This document shows, in pieces, positions 52,396 through 61,985 of a stretch of DNA of 64,000 nt. Position numbers and translations under genes: made by a program. How positions within the stretch are numbered: position 1 is the stretch's first letter; each line of letters opens with the position of its first letter. Origin of the DNA: Flavobacterium chungbukense (lineage in GTDB: Bacteria; Bacteroidota; Bacteroidia; Flavobacteriales; Flavobacteriaceae); the NCBI RefSeq assembly GCF_020805785.1, contig NZ_JAJGZV010000010.1, positions 33,456 through 97,455 of the forward strand, in the 5' to 3' direction. Under the pieces are notes generated by a model that was not told where the DNA came from, searched no databases, and saw only the letters and a list, made by a program, of their open reading frames with translations.

Positions 52396-52972
52396 AGAAA
52401 AATTAAAAAAATATAAAATCATCCTAGCTTCAGGTTCACCTCGCAGACAGCAGTTTTTCAAGGATTTAGATCTTGATTTTGAAATTCGTTTAAAGGATAT
52501 AGAAGAAATCTATCCTCCTGAATTAAAAGCAGTTGAAATTACTGATTATCTGTCCGAACTTAAAGCAAAAGCTTTTGAAGGTGAATTAAAAGAAAATGAA
52601 ATTTTAGTAACAAGTGATACTATTGTTTGGCATCAAAATAAGGCATTAGGAAAACCAAAGAATGCCGAAGAAGCTTTTGAAATGATTAAGTCAATGTCGA
52701 ATACAACACATGAAGTTATTACTTCTGTTTGCTTTAAAACTAGTGACTCCTCTACTCTTTTGCACGATATCACTAAAGTTACTTTTAATGATTTATCTGA
52801 CGAAGCTATTTTATATTATATCGAAAATTACAAACCTTACGACAAAGCTGGTGCTTACGGTATTCAGGAATGGTTTGGTTTTATGGCAGTTGCAAAAGTT
52901 GAAGGATCTTATACCAATGTTATGGGACTTCCGACAGCAAAAGTCTACAAATTTTTGACTACTTTAGTGTAA
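52388..52972 (+). CDS. maf: Maf-like nucleotide pyrophosphatase
   Basis: 194 residues with the family signature LASGSPRRQQ near the N-terminus, SDTIVWHQNKALGKPKN and the C-terminal VEGSYTNVMGLP. Maf proteins hydrolyse non-canonical nucleoside triphosphates and are linked to septum control. It overlaps the prenyltransferase gene by 8 bp. Confidence 0.93.
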   Translation: MLKEKLKKYKIILASGSPRRQQFFKDLDLDFEIRLKDIEEIYPPELKAVEITDYLSELKAKAFEGELKENEILVTSDTIVWHQNKALGKPKNAEEAFEMIKSMSNTTHEVITSVCFKTSDSSTLLHDITKVTFNDLSDEAILYYIENYKPYDKAGAYGIQEWFGFMAVAKVEGSYTNVMGLPTAKVYKFLTTLV

Positions 52973-52982
52973 AAATTTATTT

Positions 52983-53513
52983 ATGTTTTCTTTCAAAGAG
53001 TATAGCCGCGAAATCTTAGTCACCGTAATTCTTATAGCAGTATTAATTGTACTTCGAGTAGTAATTGCTAATCTAATAAGACGTTTCGCCGCTACAAGTC
53101 AGTTGTTCGAGGATCGTACCAATTTGGTTATCAAATACATTAATATTTTAATGAATATCTTGGTAACGACTAGTTTAATCGTAATTTGGGGCGTTCAAAC
53201 TGAGGATATTTTCTTTACGATTTCTTCTATAGCAACCGTTATAGGTGTGGCAATGTTTGCACAATGGTCTATTTTAAGTAATGTGACTTCTGGAATGATT
53301 TTATTTTTCTCTTTTCCTTTTAGAATTGGAGATACTATAAAAATACACGATAAAGATTTCCCTATTGAAGCTGAAATTGAAGATATTAATACTTTTCATG
53401 TAAGTTTAAAAACGAAAGAAGGAGAAAAAATAATTTTTCCAAACAATCTTTTGCTTCAAAAAGGAATTTCTATAATACCTGCAAAATACGAAGAAAGAGA
53501 ATTTTTTGACTAA
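52983..53513 (+). CDS. Small MscS-type mechanosensitive channel protein
   Basis: 176 residues. Two or three N-terminal transmembrane segments (LVTVILIAVLIVLRVVIANL, then a second around ILVTTSLIVIWGVQ) lead into the MscS beta domain (ILSNVTSGMILFFSFPFRIG, GEKIIFPNNLLLQKG). It lacks most of the cytoplasmic alpha/beta vestibule, shorter than typical MscS (about 280). Relief of osmotic pressure is the expected function. It lies 10 bp after maf. Confidence 0.85.
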   Translation: MFSFKEYSREILVTVILIAVLIVLRVVIANLIRRFAATSQLFEDRTNLVIKYINILMNILVTTSLIVIWGVQTEDIFFTISSIATVIGVAMFAQWSILSNVTSGMILFFSFPFRIGDTIKIHDKDFPIEAEIEDINTFHVSLKTKEGEKIIFPNNLLLQKGISIIPAKYEEREFFD

Positions 53514-53617
53514 GATATAGAATGGGAATTTTATAAGTGCAGGCAAAAAAGCTAGAACATAAAAAGACAAATAAAGTGTAATATTTGTTTAATAAATCTA
53601 GCTAAACCTCATTAAAA

Positions 53618-54718
53618 ATGACTCGACCTATTACTTTACCTTTTTATGCAAAACTTGCCTTTATTCTTGTTACTTTAATTTGTTTTGCATTTATATTTTG
53701 TACCGGAAAAGATATCTTGACACCCGTTTTACTGGCATTTTTATTTGCTGTATTACTGTTGCCAATTTTTACTTTTTTGAATACTAAATTCAAGTTTCCT
53801 CGGCATCTTGCTGCACTTGTTTGTCTTGCTGTTTTTTTATCAATCATCGTCGGAATCTTGATTTTCATTTCGTATCAAGTGACTTATATGGCCAATGATT
53901 TTGAAACTATAAAGAAAAATGCCAATTCTTTTATTATAGAAATTCATAAATTTGTACGAGAAAACTTCCAAGTAAGCATCGGAGATCAGAAAAAATATTT
54001 GGATTCTGTTACCAAAGATTCTGTAAAAACGGGTCAGGCTAAATTAGGCTCATTTATTATATCAATGAGCGACGTACTTTTAGATAGCACTATAATTATT
54101 ATTTACACCTTTTTATTCTTAATATATAAAGAACATTTTAAACTGTTTTTGGCCAAATTAATCCGCAAAGAAAATCATCCTGTTTTGGTGGATATTCTTT
54201 CTCAAATAAAAGTTTCGATAAACAATTATATTGTTAGTTTGATTATCGAAATGATCGTTGTATCGGTACTGACAAGTTTAGGATTATGGATTATTGGCAT
54301 CAAATATTTTATTCTATTGGGATTGATAACAGGAATTCTAAATTTGATTCCTTACATCGGAATTCTAATTGCCGGAATTATTACTGTCTTGGCTTCCTTA
54401 ACCGGATCTGCTGAATTTTCTATGATACTAGGAATTCTTATTGTTAATGTAATTGTTCAATTTATTGATAATAATCTTCTTGTGCCGTTAATTATTAATT
54501 CAAAAGTCGAAATCAATGCTTTTGTTTCCATTATGGGAATTATTATTGGAGGCGCAGCAGCAGGAATTGCCGGAATGTTTTTAGCAATTCCACTTTTAGC
54601 CATTCTAAAAATAATCTTTGACCGAATTGAATCTCTCGCTCCTTGGGGCTATTTGATGGGAAATCATGTTCCGCGCAAATTTAGATGGAGAGCAAAAAAA
54701 GTTACTATTGAAAATTAA
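53618..54718 (+). CDS. AI-2E family transporter
   Basis: 366-residue membrane protein with about eight helices and the family's conserved LIPYIGILIAGIITVLASLT and FIDNNLLVPLIINSKVEINA segments. Members include exporters of autoinducer-2 or Na+/H+ antiporters; which one applies cannot be told. It is monocistronic with 104 bp before it. Confidence 0.85.
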   Translation: MTRPITLPFYAKLAFILVTLICFAFIFCTGKDILTPVLLAFLFAVLLLPIFTFLNTKFKFPRHLAALVCLAVFLSIIVGILIFISYQVTYMANDFETIKKNANSFIIEIHKFVRENFQVSIGDQKKYLDSVTKDSVKTGQAKLGSFIISMSDVLLDSTIIIIYTFLFLIYKEHFKLFLAKLIRKENHPVLVDILSQIKVSINNYIVSLIIEMIVVSVLTSLGLWIIGIKYFILLGLITGILNLIPYIGILIAGIITVLASLTGSAEFSMILGILIVNVIVQFIDNNLLVPLIINSKVEINAFVSIMGIIIGGAAAGIAGMFLAIPLLAILKIIFDRIESLAPWGYLMGNHVPRKFRWRAKKVTIEN

Positions 54719-54795
54719 ACAAGAGGAATCTAAAAATCTCTTTATTATTCCTTAAATTCATAAACAATAAAACTATCTGTAGAATAACTATCCTA

Positions 54796-56628
54796 ATGTC
54801 TGTAAACAAAAAAATATTATTTCTTATTTTATTGTGCTTGTGTTTACAAGGAGGATATGCTCAGGTACAGCAGGCAAAAAAAGCCGCACAAAACAAAAAA
54901 GACACGACTGAAATTTACAATAGAATTCGAAACTATTCTAAAAAAAATAAGTTTACGCAGACTATGCACAAGCTATTTTTTAGATCCAAGAAATCAAAGA
55001 AAAAGGAAGAATTACTGGTACCAATTGATTCGACGCATTATGATGGAAAAATTATTCGTAAAATAAACATCATAACATTAGATCCTTTTGGATATTCTGT
55101 TGCAGATACAGCACAAATGCCAAAAAACTGGGGAGAGAGAACCGGTAATAGGCTCCATTTAAAAACAAAAAAAATAGCAATTTATAATTTACTTCTTTTC
55201 AAAAAAAACACACCGTACAATACCTATAAAATTTTGGAATCTGAACGTTTGATTCGTGCGCAACGCTATGTTACAGCTGTTCGTATTTCTAATCAGACCG
55301 TTGGTGTTGCATCAGATTCTGTAGACGTAACAATTCGTGTGCTGGACTCCTGGAGCACAATTCCGAAGTTTTCTATTTCTAGTAATCAGGTTTCTGTTGG
55401 ATTTAAAGAGAAAGATTTTTTTGGTTCTGGACAGCAGTTGGAATATCGTTTTACAAACCGTTTTGATGATGGTAGAAATGCAAACGAAGCAACTTATACT
55501 GTTCCAAATATAAAAAACACTTATATCGGTACAGTGCTCCATTACAGAATGGATTTGGATAACAATTATATTAAAAGTATTAATGTAGAGCGAGACTTCT
55601 ATTCACCTTTAACCAAATGGGCAGGTGGCGTATATGTAGATGAATATTATAGAAGAGATACGCTTCAAGCGCCAGATCTTACTTTTGCCTTTCAGCCGGT
55701 AAAATACAAATCTCAGGATTTTTGGGCTGGGCGTGCTTTTAAAATATTTGAAGATCAGCACGAAGCTATTACGAATCTTGTTGTAACCACTCGTTTTTTA
55801 AATAAGAATTTCACCGAATCTCCTACCGAAGTTTACGATCCTGATAATTTCTATTCTAGCGAAAAACTAATTTTAAGCGGTGTAGGACTGAATACCAGAA
55901 AATTTATTCAAGATCGATACATCTTTAGAAATGGCCAAACCGAAGACGTACCGATAGGGCGTGTTTACGGACTTACGTTTGGTTATCAGTATAAAAACAC
56001 CTTCTGGCGGCCGTATGTTGGCGCACAATTCTCTTTTGGTAATTACTATCGTTTAGGTTTTTTAAGTATGAACTTTGAGGCTGGAACTTTCTTTCATCAA
56101 TCCAAGACCTATCAAACTGCATTTTTGTTTGAATCAAACTATTTTACAAAATTATACAGTATTGGAAATTGGAAATTGAGACAATTCGTAAATCCGAAAT
56201 TTGTTGTTGGAATAAATCGTGATGATGTTATGGGAGATCAGCTTAATATTAACGAACAAAATGGTTTAGCGGGCTTTAATACAGCTTTGTACGGAACCAG
56301 CAAAGCCGTTCTTTCACTTCAAACACAAACCTACTCTCCGCATTCTTTATTAGGTTTTCGTTTAAATCCGTTTTTTAATTACGCGATAGCCGTTTTAGGA
56401 AGTCCAGAAATCGCTATGACCAAAAGTAAGCCATATTCTAAAATTACTCTAGGTTTATTGGTAAGCAATGACTATTTGGTTTTTAGTTCTTTTCAGCTTT
56501 CAATTTCTTATTACCCGAGCATTCCGCAGCAAGGGGATAATGTATTTAAGACAAATACATTTGAAACTACAGATTACAGAATGCAAAGTTTTGAGTTAAA
56601 TAAGCCTAGAGTTGTCAATTATCAGTAA
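54796..56628 (+). CDS. Outer membrane beta-barrel protein with POTRA-like region
   Basis: 610 residues. A signal peptide (KKILFLILLCLCLQGGYAQ) is followed by a basic linker (about 20-80), POTRA-like folds (about 80-190, for example IIRKINIITLDPFGYS), and a C-terminal region of amphipathic beta strands (about 200-610) like Omp85-family barrels. No BamA name can be assigned; it may insert or move a specific outer membrane product. It is monocistronic. Confidence 0.75.
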   Translation: MSVNKKILFLILLCLCLQGGYAQVQQAKKAAQNKKDTTEIYNRIRNYSKKNKFTQTMHKLFFRSKKSKKKEELLVPIDSTHYDGKIIRKINIITLDPFGYSVADTAQMPKNWGERTGNRLHLKTKKIAIYNLLLFKKNTPYNTYKILESERLIRAQRYVTAVRISNQTVGVASDSVDVTIRVLDSWSTIPKFSISSNQVSVGFKEKDFFGSGQQLEYRFTNRFDDGRNANEATYTVPNIKNTYIGTVLHYRMDLDNNYIKSINVERDFYSPLTKWAGGVYVDEYYRRDTLQAPDLTFAFQPVKYKSQDFWAGRAFKIFEDQHEAITNLVVTTRFLNKNFTESPTEVYDPDNFYSSEKLILSGVGLNTRKFIQDRYIFRNGQTEDVPIGRVYGLTFGYQYKNTFWRPYVGAQFSFGNYYRLGFLSMNFEAGTFFHQSKTYQTAFLFESNYFTKLYSIGNWKLRQFVNPKFVVGINRDDVMGDQLNINEQNGLAGFNTALYGTSKAVLSLQTQTYSPHSLLGFRLNPFFNYAIAVLGSPEIAMTKSKPYSKITLGLLVSNDYLVFSSFQLSISYYPSIPQQGDNVFKTNTFETTDYRMQSFELNKPRVVNYQ

Positions 56629-56657
56629 TTTTTTTTAAAATTTTCATCTTTAAATAA

Positions 56658-56685
56658 AACACTTAATATCAGAAAATTAAGTGTT
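56658..56685 (+). terminator. Terminator of the beta-barrel gene
   Basis: AACACTTAA/TTAAGTGTT is a 9-bp stem 30 bp past the stop codon, with no strong T-run. Confidence 0.55.
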
Positions 56686-56704
56686 AAACAAATCAAAAAA
56701 TAAT

Positions 56705-56769
56705 TCGACGAAATACATTTTTTACTCGACAAAATGCATGATTATTTTTTTTGGCACAGTATGTGAATA
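56705..56769 (+). promoter_or_regulatory. Sigma-54-like promoter with two upstream direct repeats
   Basis: TTGGCAC (56751-56757) matches the -24 box of sigma-54 promoters. The -12 region reads GTGAATA (56763-56769), a partial match, and no TAnnTTTG box is visible. Upstream are two direct repeats, TCGACGAAATACAT (56705-56718) and TCGACAAAATGCAT (56726-56739), whose starts are 21 bp apart, two helical turns. They are candidate activator sites for the gene at 56806. Confidence 0.5.
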
Positions 56770-56805
56770 CTCCTTTTCAAGATTAACATTAAAAATTTAA
56801 AAAAG

Positions 56806-57318
56806 ATGAAAACGATAAAATTAGCAATCGCTGGATTATTTCTAATGGTTGCAAATGCCACGCAAGCCCAAGTATCGATTAACGTTAATATAGGTACTCC
56901 GCCAGCTTGGGGACCTGCAGGATATGCCGAAATGGAATATTACTACTTGCCAGATATTGAAGCGTATTATGATGTAAGAGCTTCTCAGTTTATTTATTTT
57001 GGAAGAGGAAAATGGGTTAGAACAACCTATTTACCAAGACAATACAGAAACTATGATTTATACGGTGGTTACAAAGTAGTTTTAACTGATTACCATGGTA
57101 GAACACCTTATGCTTACTTTGATCGCCATAGAGTAAAATACTATAAAGGATACCACGGAGCGCCACAAAGACCATACAAACCAAGACCGGTTTATGGTTA
57201 TAATGATCGAAGAGATTACAAACGTTACGACAAACATGATAAACACGATAAACATCGCGATAGACATGATGATCACCATCACCATGATGATCACGACCAC
57301 GGTAGAGGAAGAAGATAA
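56806..57318 (+). CDS. Secreted protein with His/Asp-rich C-terminus
   Basis: 170 residues with a signal peptide (MKTIKLAIAGLFLMVANATQ). The body is rich in Tyr and Pro (GTPPAWGPAGYAEMEYYYLP). The last 35 residues consist of KHDKHDKH, HRDRHDDHHHHDDHDHGRG-type repeats, a likely metal-binding tail. The family is unknown to me. It is the only gene downstream of the sigma-54-like promoter at 56705-56769. Confidence 0.75.
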   Translation: MKTIKLAIAGLFLMVANATQAQVSINVNIGTPPAWGPAGYAEMEYYYLPDIEAYYDVRASQFIYFGRGKWVRTTYLPRQYRNYDLYGGYKVVLTDYHGRTPYAYFDRHRVKYYKGYHGAPQRPYKPRPVYGYNDRRDYKRYDKHDKHDKHRDRHDDHHHHDDHDHGRGRR

Positions 57319-57343
57319 TGCTAAAATGTTAATTTTTAGCGCT

Positions 57344-57378
57344 AGAGAGTATCAGAAACGATACTCTCTTTTTTTTTG
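57344..57378 (+). terminator. Terminator of the His/Asp-rich gene
   Basis: AGAGAGTATC/GATACTCTCT is a 10-bp stem with a T-run, 26 bp after the stop codon. Confidence 0.85.
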
Positions 57379-57473
57379 CTTTTTTAGTTTCCAAGTTTTG
57401 TCAAAATATTGTAACTTCAATATAAATCACTGAACAACAATGGCTTCAATTGAGTTATTTTAAATATTAACCT

Positions 57474-57502
57474 TTGTTTAATGTGATTATGATATATATT
57501 TG
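57474..57502 (+). promoter_or_regulatory. Promoter of the LVIVD lipoprotein gene
   Basis: TTG (57474-57476) and TATATTTG (57495-57502) are 18 bp apart, an excellent consensus match. The ATG follows at 57535, giving a leader of about 26 nt. Confidence 0.75.
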
Positions 57503-57534
57503 CAGCGAATTTTTAAACTCAAATCAAAATTTTT

Positions 57535-59157
57535 ATGAAAAAGAATGTTTATTTATTTTCATTTTTAGCAATGTCACTTTTAATAGGTTGTGACGATAAT
57601 AATGATGGAAACGACAGCCAATCGGTAAATAACATTACAATTAACTCAGATCAAACTACCTTAAATCAGAGACTTGACCTAACTAATTCTGGTGTTATTT
57701 CAATTGAAAATGTTTCAGCTACTGGAAAAAGTACAGAAACTGCAATTACAACTTTACCCTTAGTGCAGATTGCCGAAGTAAAGCCTCCTGTTGATGCCAA
57801 CGGAAGAACACTTCAAGCAAGCCATGTAACAGTAAATGGAAATTACGCTTACGTTTCTTACATCACAAGAGGCGATGTTTATTCTGGAGCAATCGATGTT
57901 ATTGATGTTTCTGATCCTTACAAACCAAAATTAGTTACTTCTGCTTTGATTCCAAATACGGATATCACTTCTCTTACTTATGTCAATAACAGTTTAATTA
58001 TTGGTGCAGCAAAAGATGTGGATAAAGATTCTCAGCTTGCAGGAAATCCTGCAATTGTGTTTAATATGGATTTAAGTTCCGGATTACTTACCAATACAAT
58101 AAAAACAAATTATTTAGAAAGTAGAGTGACAACAGACGTCGCTGCAAATACAGCTAATTATTTTGCAGTTACAGGAGACAATGGAAGTTTATTCAAATTG
58201 AGCACTTCAACTAAAGCTGTTACAGGAAAAGTTGCTGTTGCCGACTTACGTTCTATTGCTTTAACAACTGACAAAGTAGTGACTTTAAGCGGAACTAAAG
58301 GAGTAAATATTTACAACCAATCGACTTTAGCTTTGCAAAAAACTTTTGCAACTTCTACTGATATTAGTGGTGCAAAGAGAACTATGGACATCGACGGAAC
58401 AAAACTTTTTGTTTCTGAGGGACGAAATGGTTTAGGAGTTTATGACATCAATAGCGGATCAAAATTACAGACTATCGGAATTCCAGTTGCTGGAGAAGAT
58501 AATGTTACTAATGCGGTTTCTTTTAATGACGGTTACGCTTTTATTGCAAATGGAGCTCTTGGACTTAATGTTTATCAATCTGCCACTCAACTTAGTTTAT
58601 TAGGTTCTTTAGGAATTGCTGGTTCATCAAACTATGTAAAATCTAGTGGTAATTACATATATGTTGCTAGTGGTACAGGCGGTTTAAAAATCATTAAATT
58701 AGAAAAACCAAGCACTACATTTGCAAGTTGTTCTTCATATGGTATTTATAACCAAGGCAGCAATTTAATCTTAAATTCTAATGAAACTAAATCTTACCAA
58801 GGTGCAACAGCTATTAATTCAGCTATTATAAACTCTGGTGCTGTTTTAACACATTGCGGTTCAATTGCTATTCTTAGTAATTTGACTTTAAACAGTAAAG
58901 GTACATTCAATATGAGAGGAAGTTTATCTCAAGGAAAATACCAGCAAACCAATCCAACAGAACTTATCCTCAACAGCGAATCTGTTTTAAACATAGAAGG
59001 ATCAGTTGTAATTTGGGGAGATTTGAGATTAAACAGTGGTGCTAAAATCAACTTTATTGGAAACGATTCGTCTATTACTATTTACGGAAAAGTAACCAAA
59101 GGAAGCAATGTTACCATTACAGGGAATTATAAAGACACTGAAAATAAATTAAAATAA
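57535..59157 (+). CDS. LVIVD-repeat lipoprotein, beta-propeller
   Basis: 540 residues. The signal peptide ends in the lipobox LLIGC (Cys19). The central part (about 75-400) contains repeats of the LVIVD type (YVSYITRGDVYSGAIDVIDV, KLFVSEGRNGLGVYDI, YIYVASGTGGLKIIKL) forming a propeller. After residue 400 comes a second region of regular beta-rungs (LILNSNETKSYQG, LTLNSKGTFNMRG, VVIWGDLRLNSG) that looks like a small beta-helix. It is anchored in the outer membrane or periplasm; its role is unknown. Confidence 0.8.
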   Translation: MKKNVYLFSFLAMSLLIGCDDNNDGNDSQSVNNITINSDQTTLNQRLDLTNSGVISIENVSATGKSTETAITTLPLVQIAEVKPPVDANGRTLQASHVTVNGNYAYVSYITRGDVYSGAIDVIDVSDPYKPKLVTSALIPNTDITSLTYVNNSLIIGAAKDVDKDSQLAGNPAIVFNMDLSSGLLTNTIKTNYLESRVTTDVAANTANYFAVTGDNGSLFKLSTSTKAVTGKVAVADLRSIALTTDKVVTLSGTKGVNIYNQSTLALQKTFATSTDISGAKRTMDIDGTKLFVSEGRNGLGVYDINSGSKLQTIGIPVAGEDNVTNAVSFNDGYAFIANGALGLNVYQSATQLSLLGSLGIAGSSNYVKSSGNYIYVASGTGGLKIIKLEKPSTTFASCSSYGIYNQGSNLILNSNETKSYQGATAINSAIINSGAVLTHCGSIAILSNLTLNSKGTFNMRGSLSQGKYQQTNPTELILNSESVLNIEGSVVIWGDLRLNSGAKINFIGNDSSITIYGKVTKGSNVTITGNYKDTENKLK

Positions 59158-59191
59158 AACTATAAGTTCCAATCACTTATATCTTATAAAT

Positions 59192-59227
59192 AAAAAAGCT
59201 GTTAGATTAATTTCTAACAGCTTTTTT
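59192..59227 (+). terminator. Terminator of the LVIVD lipoprotein gene
   Basis: AAAAGCTGTTAGA/TCTAACAGCTTTT is a long stem followed by a T-run, 35 bp after the stop. Confidence 0.85.
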
Positions 59228-59302
59228 GTTTTATTCTCAAAAATAAGGTATAATTATTGTGCATTAACATTTCATTTAAATAATCTTCCATAAAATAATT
59301 AG

Positions 59303-59310
59303 TATTTTTG
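59303..59310 (+). promoter_or_regulatory. -7 box ahead of the PIG-L operon
   Basis: TATTTTTG matches TAnnTTTG, 29 bp before the ATG at 59340. There is no TTG at the proper spacing. Confidence 0.45.
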
Positions 59311-59339
59311 GAACAGTTTCAAAAACATCTACCTCTAAC

Positions 59340-61871
59340 ATGCGAAAAATACAGATTCAAATCTTTCTTTTATTTTTTTTAGGTTTTCAGATTTCGTTTG
59401 CGCAGCAGCCACAAAAACCAAATTCAGTTGAAATTTACAATCAGATTAAAAAATTAAACTTTTTAGGATCTGTTCTTTATTTAGCAGCGCATCCTGATGA
59501 CGAAAATACCCGAATGATTTCGTATTTAGCAAACGATATGAATGCCAGAACTGGTTATTTATCTTTAACTCGTGGCGATGGAGGTCAAAATTTAATTGGT
59601 CCGCAATTGCGCGAATTATTAGGAGTTATAAGAACTCAAGAATTAATTGAAGCACGAAAAATTGATGGAGGCGAACAATTTTTTTCTAGAGCAAATGATT
59701 TTGGCTTCTCAAAAAATCCTGACGAAACTTTAGATATTTGGGATAAAGACAAAGTTCTTGCCGATGTAGTTTGGACTATTAGAAAATTTCAGCCAGATAT
59801 TATTATCAATAGATTTGATCATCGCTCACCAGGAACTACACACGGGCATCATACATCTTCAGCAATGTTAAGTGTTGAAAGTTTTAAATTGACCAACGAC
59901 CCAAAAATATATCCTGAGCAATTAAAATATGTTGCTCCTTGGCAAGTAAAACGCCAATTTTTCAATCCGTCATGGTGGTTTTATGGAAGTCAGGAAAAAT
60001 TTGATGCTGCCAATAAAGCTAAATTTACAAAGCTAGAAACTGGTGTTTATTATAATGGAATTGGAAAATCGAATCAGGAAATAGCAGCATTAAGCAGAAG
60101 CCGTCATCAATCACAAGGTTTTGGAAGCACAGGAGTACGTGGTGAAGAAACAGAATACCTAGAATTAATTAACGGTGAAACACCCAAAAATCGTGATAAT
60201 TTATTTGATGGTATTGATACAAGCTGGAACCGCGTTAAAAATGGAAAACCAATCGGTGATTTGATTTCTTCAATTATTTCAAAATATGATTTTAACAAAC
60301 CGTCGGCTAGTATTCCTGATTTAGTAAAAGCTTACGCCATGATTGAAGCTTTGGAAGATGATCATTGGAAAGCTATTAAATCTGTAGCGATTAAAAATAT
60401 AATTGCCTCTTGTTCTGGCTTATACCTTGAAGCTGTTGCAAATGAGCAGGAAGCGACTCCTGGAAGCACTCTTAAACTGTATCTTGAAGCTATTAACAGA
60501 TGTAGTATTGATATGCAATTAGTTAGCATAAAAACTTTACCTGATAATAAGACCATTTCTCAAAATATTGATTTAAAAAACAATAGCGATAAAAAAATAA
60601 ATCTTCAACTGCAACTTCCAGAAAATATAGAATACACGCAACCGTATTGGTTAAAGGAAAAAGCAACAGTTGGAATGTACACTGTTTCTAATCAAGAAAT
60701 TATTGGAATTCCAGATATTATCAGAGAAACTAAAGTCGTTTTTAATGTTAAGATTAATGACACCGAAATTCCTTTTGAACGTATTATTGTTTACAAATAC
60801 AACGACGGTGTAAAAGGAGAAATGTATAATTTTCTTGATATAGTTCCTGAGATTACCACTTCTATTTTAGAGAAAGTTTTGATTTTTAGGGATACCAAAA
60901 GCAAAATGATTCCAGTTAAAGTTCGTGCTGGAAAAGATAATGTAAAAGGAAATTTACAATTAGAATTACCAAAAAGCTGGACAGTTTCTCCAAAAGAAAT
61001 TCCCTTTGATTTAGATAAAAAAGGCAATGAACAGATATTTTATTTTGAAGTAACTCCTCCTGTTAATCCTGAAGAAGCGATGGTAAAAAGTATAGCCATT
61101 GTTGATGGAAAACGTTTTGATAAAGATCAGACGATTATAGACTTTAACCATATTACGAAACAAATGGTTTTAAAGAACGCAGAATCAAAATGTATTCGAA
61201 TTGACCTAAAAACTTCGGGAGATGCTATTGCTTATATCATGGGTGCTGGAGATGAAGTTCCTGAAAGCTTGGCCCAAATGGGATATAAAGTTTCTATTCT
61301 AAAACCAGAAGAAATCACCCCTGAAAAGTTAGATTCTTTTAGTACTGTTATTACTGGAATACGTGCTTACAATACTGTAAATGCTTTGGCTAACAAACAA
61401 AATATTCTTTTCAATTTTGTAAAAAGCGGAAAAAATATGATTGTGCAATACAACACAAACGGAAAATTAGTAACCGATAAAATTGCGCCTTATCCATTAA
61501 AATTATCAAACGATCGTGTTACGGAAGAAAATGCAAAAATCACTTTTTTAGCACCAAATCATCCTGTTTTGAATACGCCAAATAAAATTTCAGAAAAAGA
61601 TTTTCAAGGCTGGACACAAGAACAAGGTTTATATTACCCAAATGAATACGATGCGGCCTTCACTCCTATTATTTCTTCTCACGATAAAGGAGAATCGGCA
61701 AAAGATGGTGCATTATTAGTCGCACCTTACGGAAAAGGATATTACATTTACACGGGTTTAAGTTTCTTTAGAGAATTACCAGAAGGAGTTTCTGGCGCTT
61801 ACCGATTATTATCGAATATTATTTCTCTTAAACAGCCAATTGAAGCTCCTAAACAAGAATTAAAGCAATAA
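59340..61871 (+). CDS. Large PIG-L family deacetylase, secreted
   Basis: 843 residues. A signal peptide (MRKIQIQIFLLFFLGFQISF) is followed by a PIG-L/LmbE deacetylase domain (about 40-250) with the zinc motif AHPDDEN (50-56) and the later THGHHTSS histidine cluster. The C-terminal two thirds hold beta-sandwich-like domains and a glutamine-amidotransferase-like end domain (ITGIRAYNTVNALANKQNIL). Such enzymes deacetylate N-acetyl sugars. It leads an operon with a small membrane peptide and a sodium:solute symporter, suggesting uptake of the sugar it processes. Confidence 0.85.
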   Translation: MRKIQIQIFLLFFLGFQISFAQQPQKPNSVEIYNQIKKLNFLGSVLYLAAHPDDENTRMISYLANDMNARTGYLSLTRGDGGQNLIGPQLRELLGVIRTQELIEARKIDGGEQFFSRANDFGFSKNPDETLDIWDKDKVLADVVWTIRKFQPDIIINRFDHRSPGTTHGHHTSSAMLSVESFKLTNDPKIYPEQLKYVAPWQVKRQFFNPSWWFYGSQEKFDAANKAKFTKLETGVYYNGIGKSNQEIAALSRSRHQSQGFGSTGVRGEETEYLELINGETPKNRDNLFDGIDTSWNRVKNGKPIGDLISSIISKYDFNKPSASIPDLVKAYAMIEALEDDHWKAIKSVAIKNIIASCSGLYLEAVANEQEATPGSTLKLYLEAINRCSIDMQLVSIKTLPDNKTISQNIDLKNNSDKKINLQLQLPENIEYTQPYWLKEKATVGMYTVSNQEIIGIPDIIRETKVVFNVKINDTEIPFERIIVYKYNDGVKGEMYNFLDIVPEITTSILEKVLIFRDTKSKMIPVKVRAGKDNVKGNLQLELPKSWTVSPKEIPFDLDKKGNEQIFYFEVTPPVNPEEAMVKSIAIVDGKRFDKDQTIIDFNHITKQMVLKNAESKCIRIDLKTSGDAIAYIMGAGDEVPESLAQMGYKVSILKPEEITPEKLDSFSTVITGIRAYNTVNALANKQNILFNFVKSGKNMIVQYNTNGKLVTDKIAPYPLKLSNDRVTEENAKITFLAPNHPVLNTPNKISEKDFQGWTQEQGLYYPNEYDAAFTPIISSHDKGESAKDGALLVAPYGKGYYIYTGLSFFRELPEGVSGAYRLLSNIISLKQPIEAPKQELKQ

Positions 61872-61874
61872 ACT

Positions 61875-61982
61875 ATGGAAACGAAAAAAACAAAAAAATG
61901 GAAAAAAAGCTATACCTACGTTTTGGTCGTTAATGCAATTTACATTGCTATTTTCGTTTTAATCATGCAATTATACTCATAA
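61875..61982 (+). CDS. 35-residue single-helix membrane protein
   Basis: METKKTKKWKKSYTYVLVVN, then AIYIAIFVLIMQLYS. A basic N-terminus and one transmembrane helix. It starts 3 bp after the PIG-L stop and ends 3 bp before the symporter ATG, so it is wedged tightly in the operon. The position and the basic-then-hydrophobic pattern make it a likely small accessory subunit of the symporter, though I cannot name a family. Confidence 0.7.
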   Translation: METKKTKKWKKSYTYVLVVNAIYIAIFVLIMQLYS

Positions 61983-61985
61983 CCT

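Noticed and set aside
57194..57433. Plus-strand frame over the His/Asp codons
   Set aside because: It is a shadow of the repetitive His/Asp codons of the secreted protein; its composition (Ile, Thr and Met runs) is artefactual.
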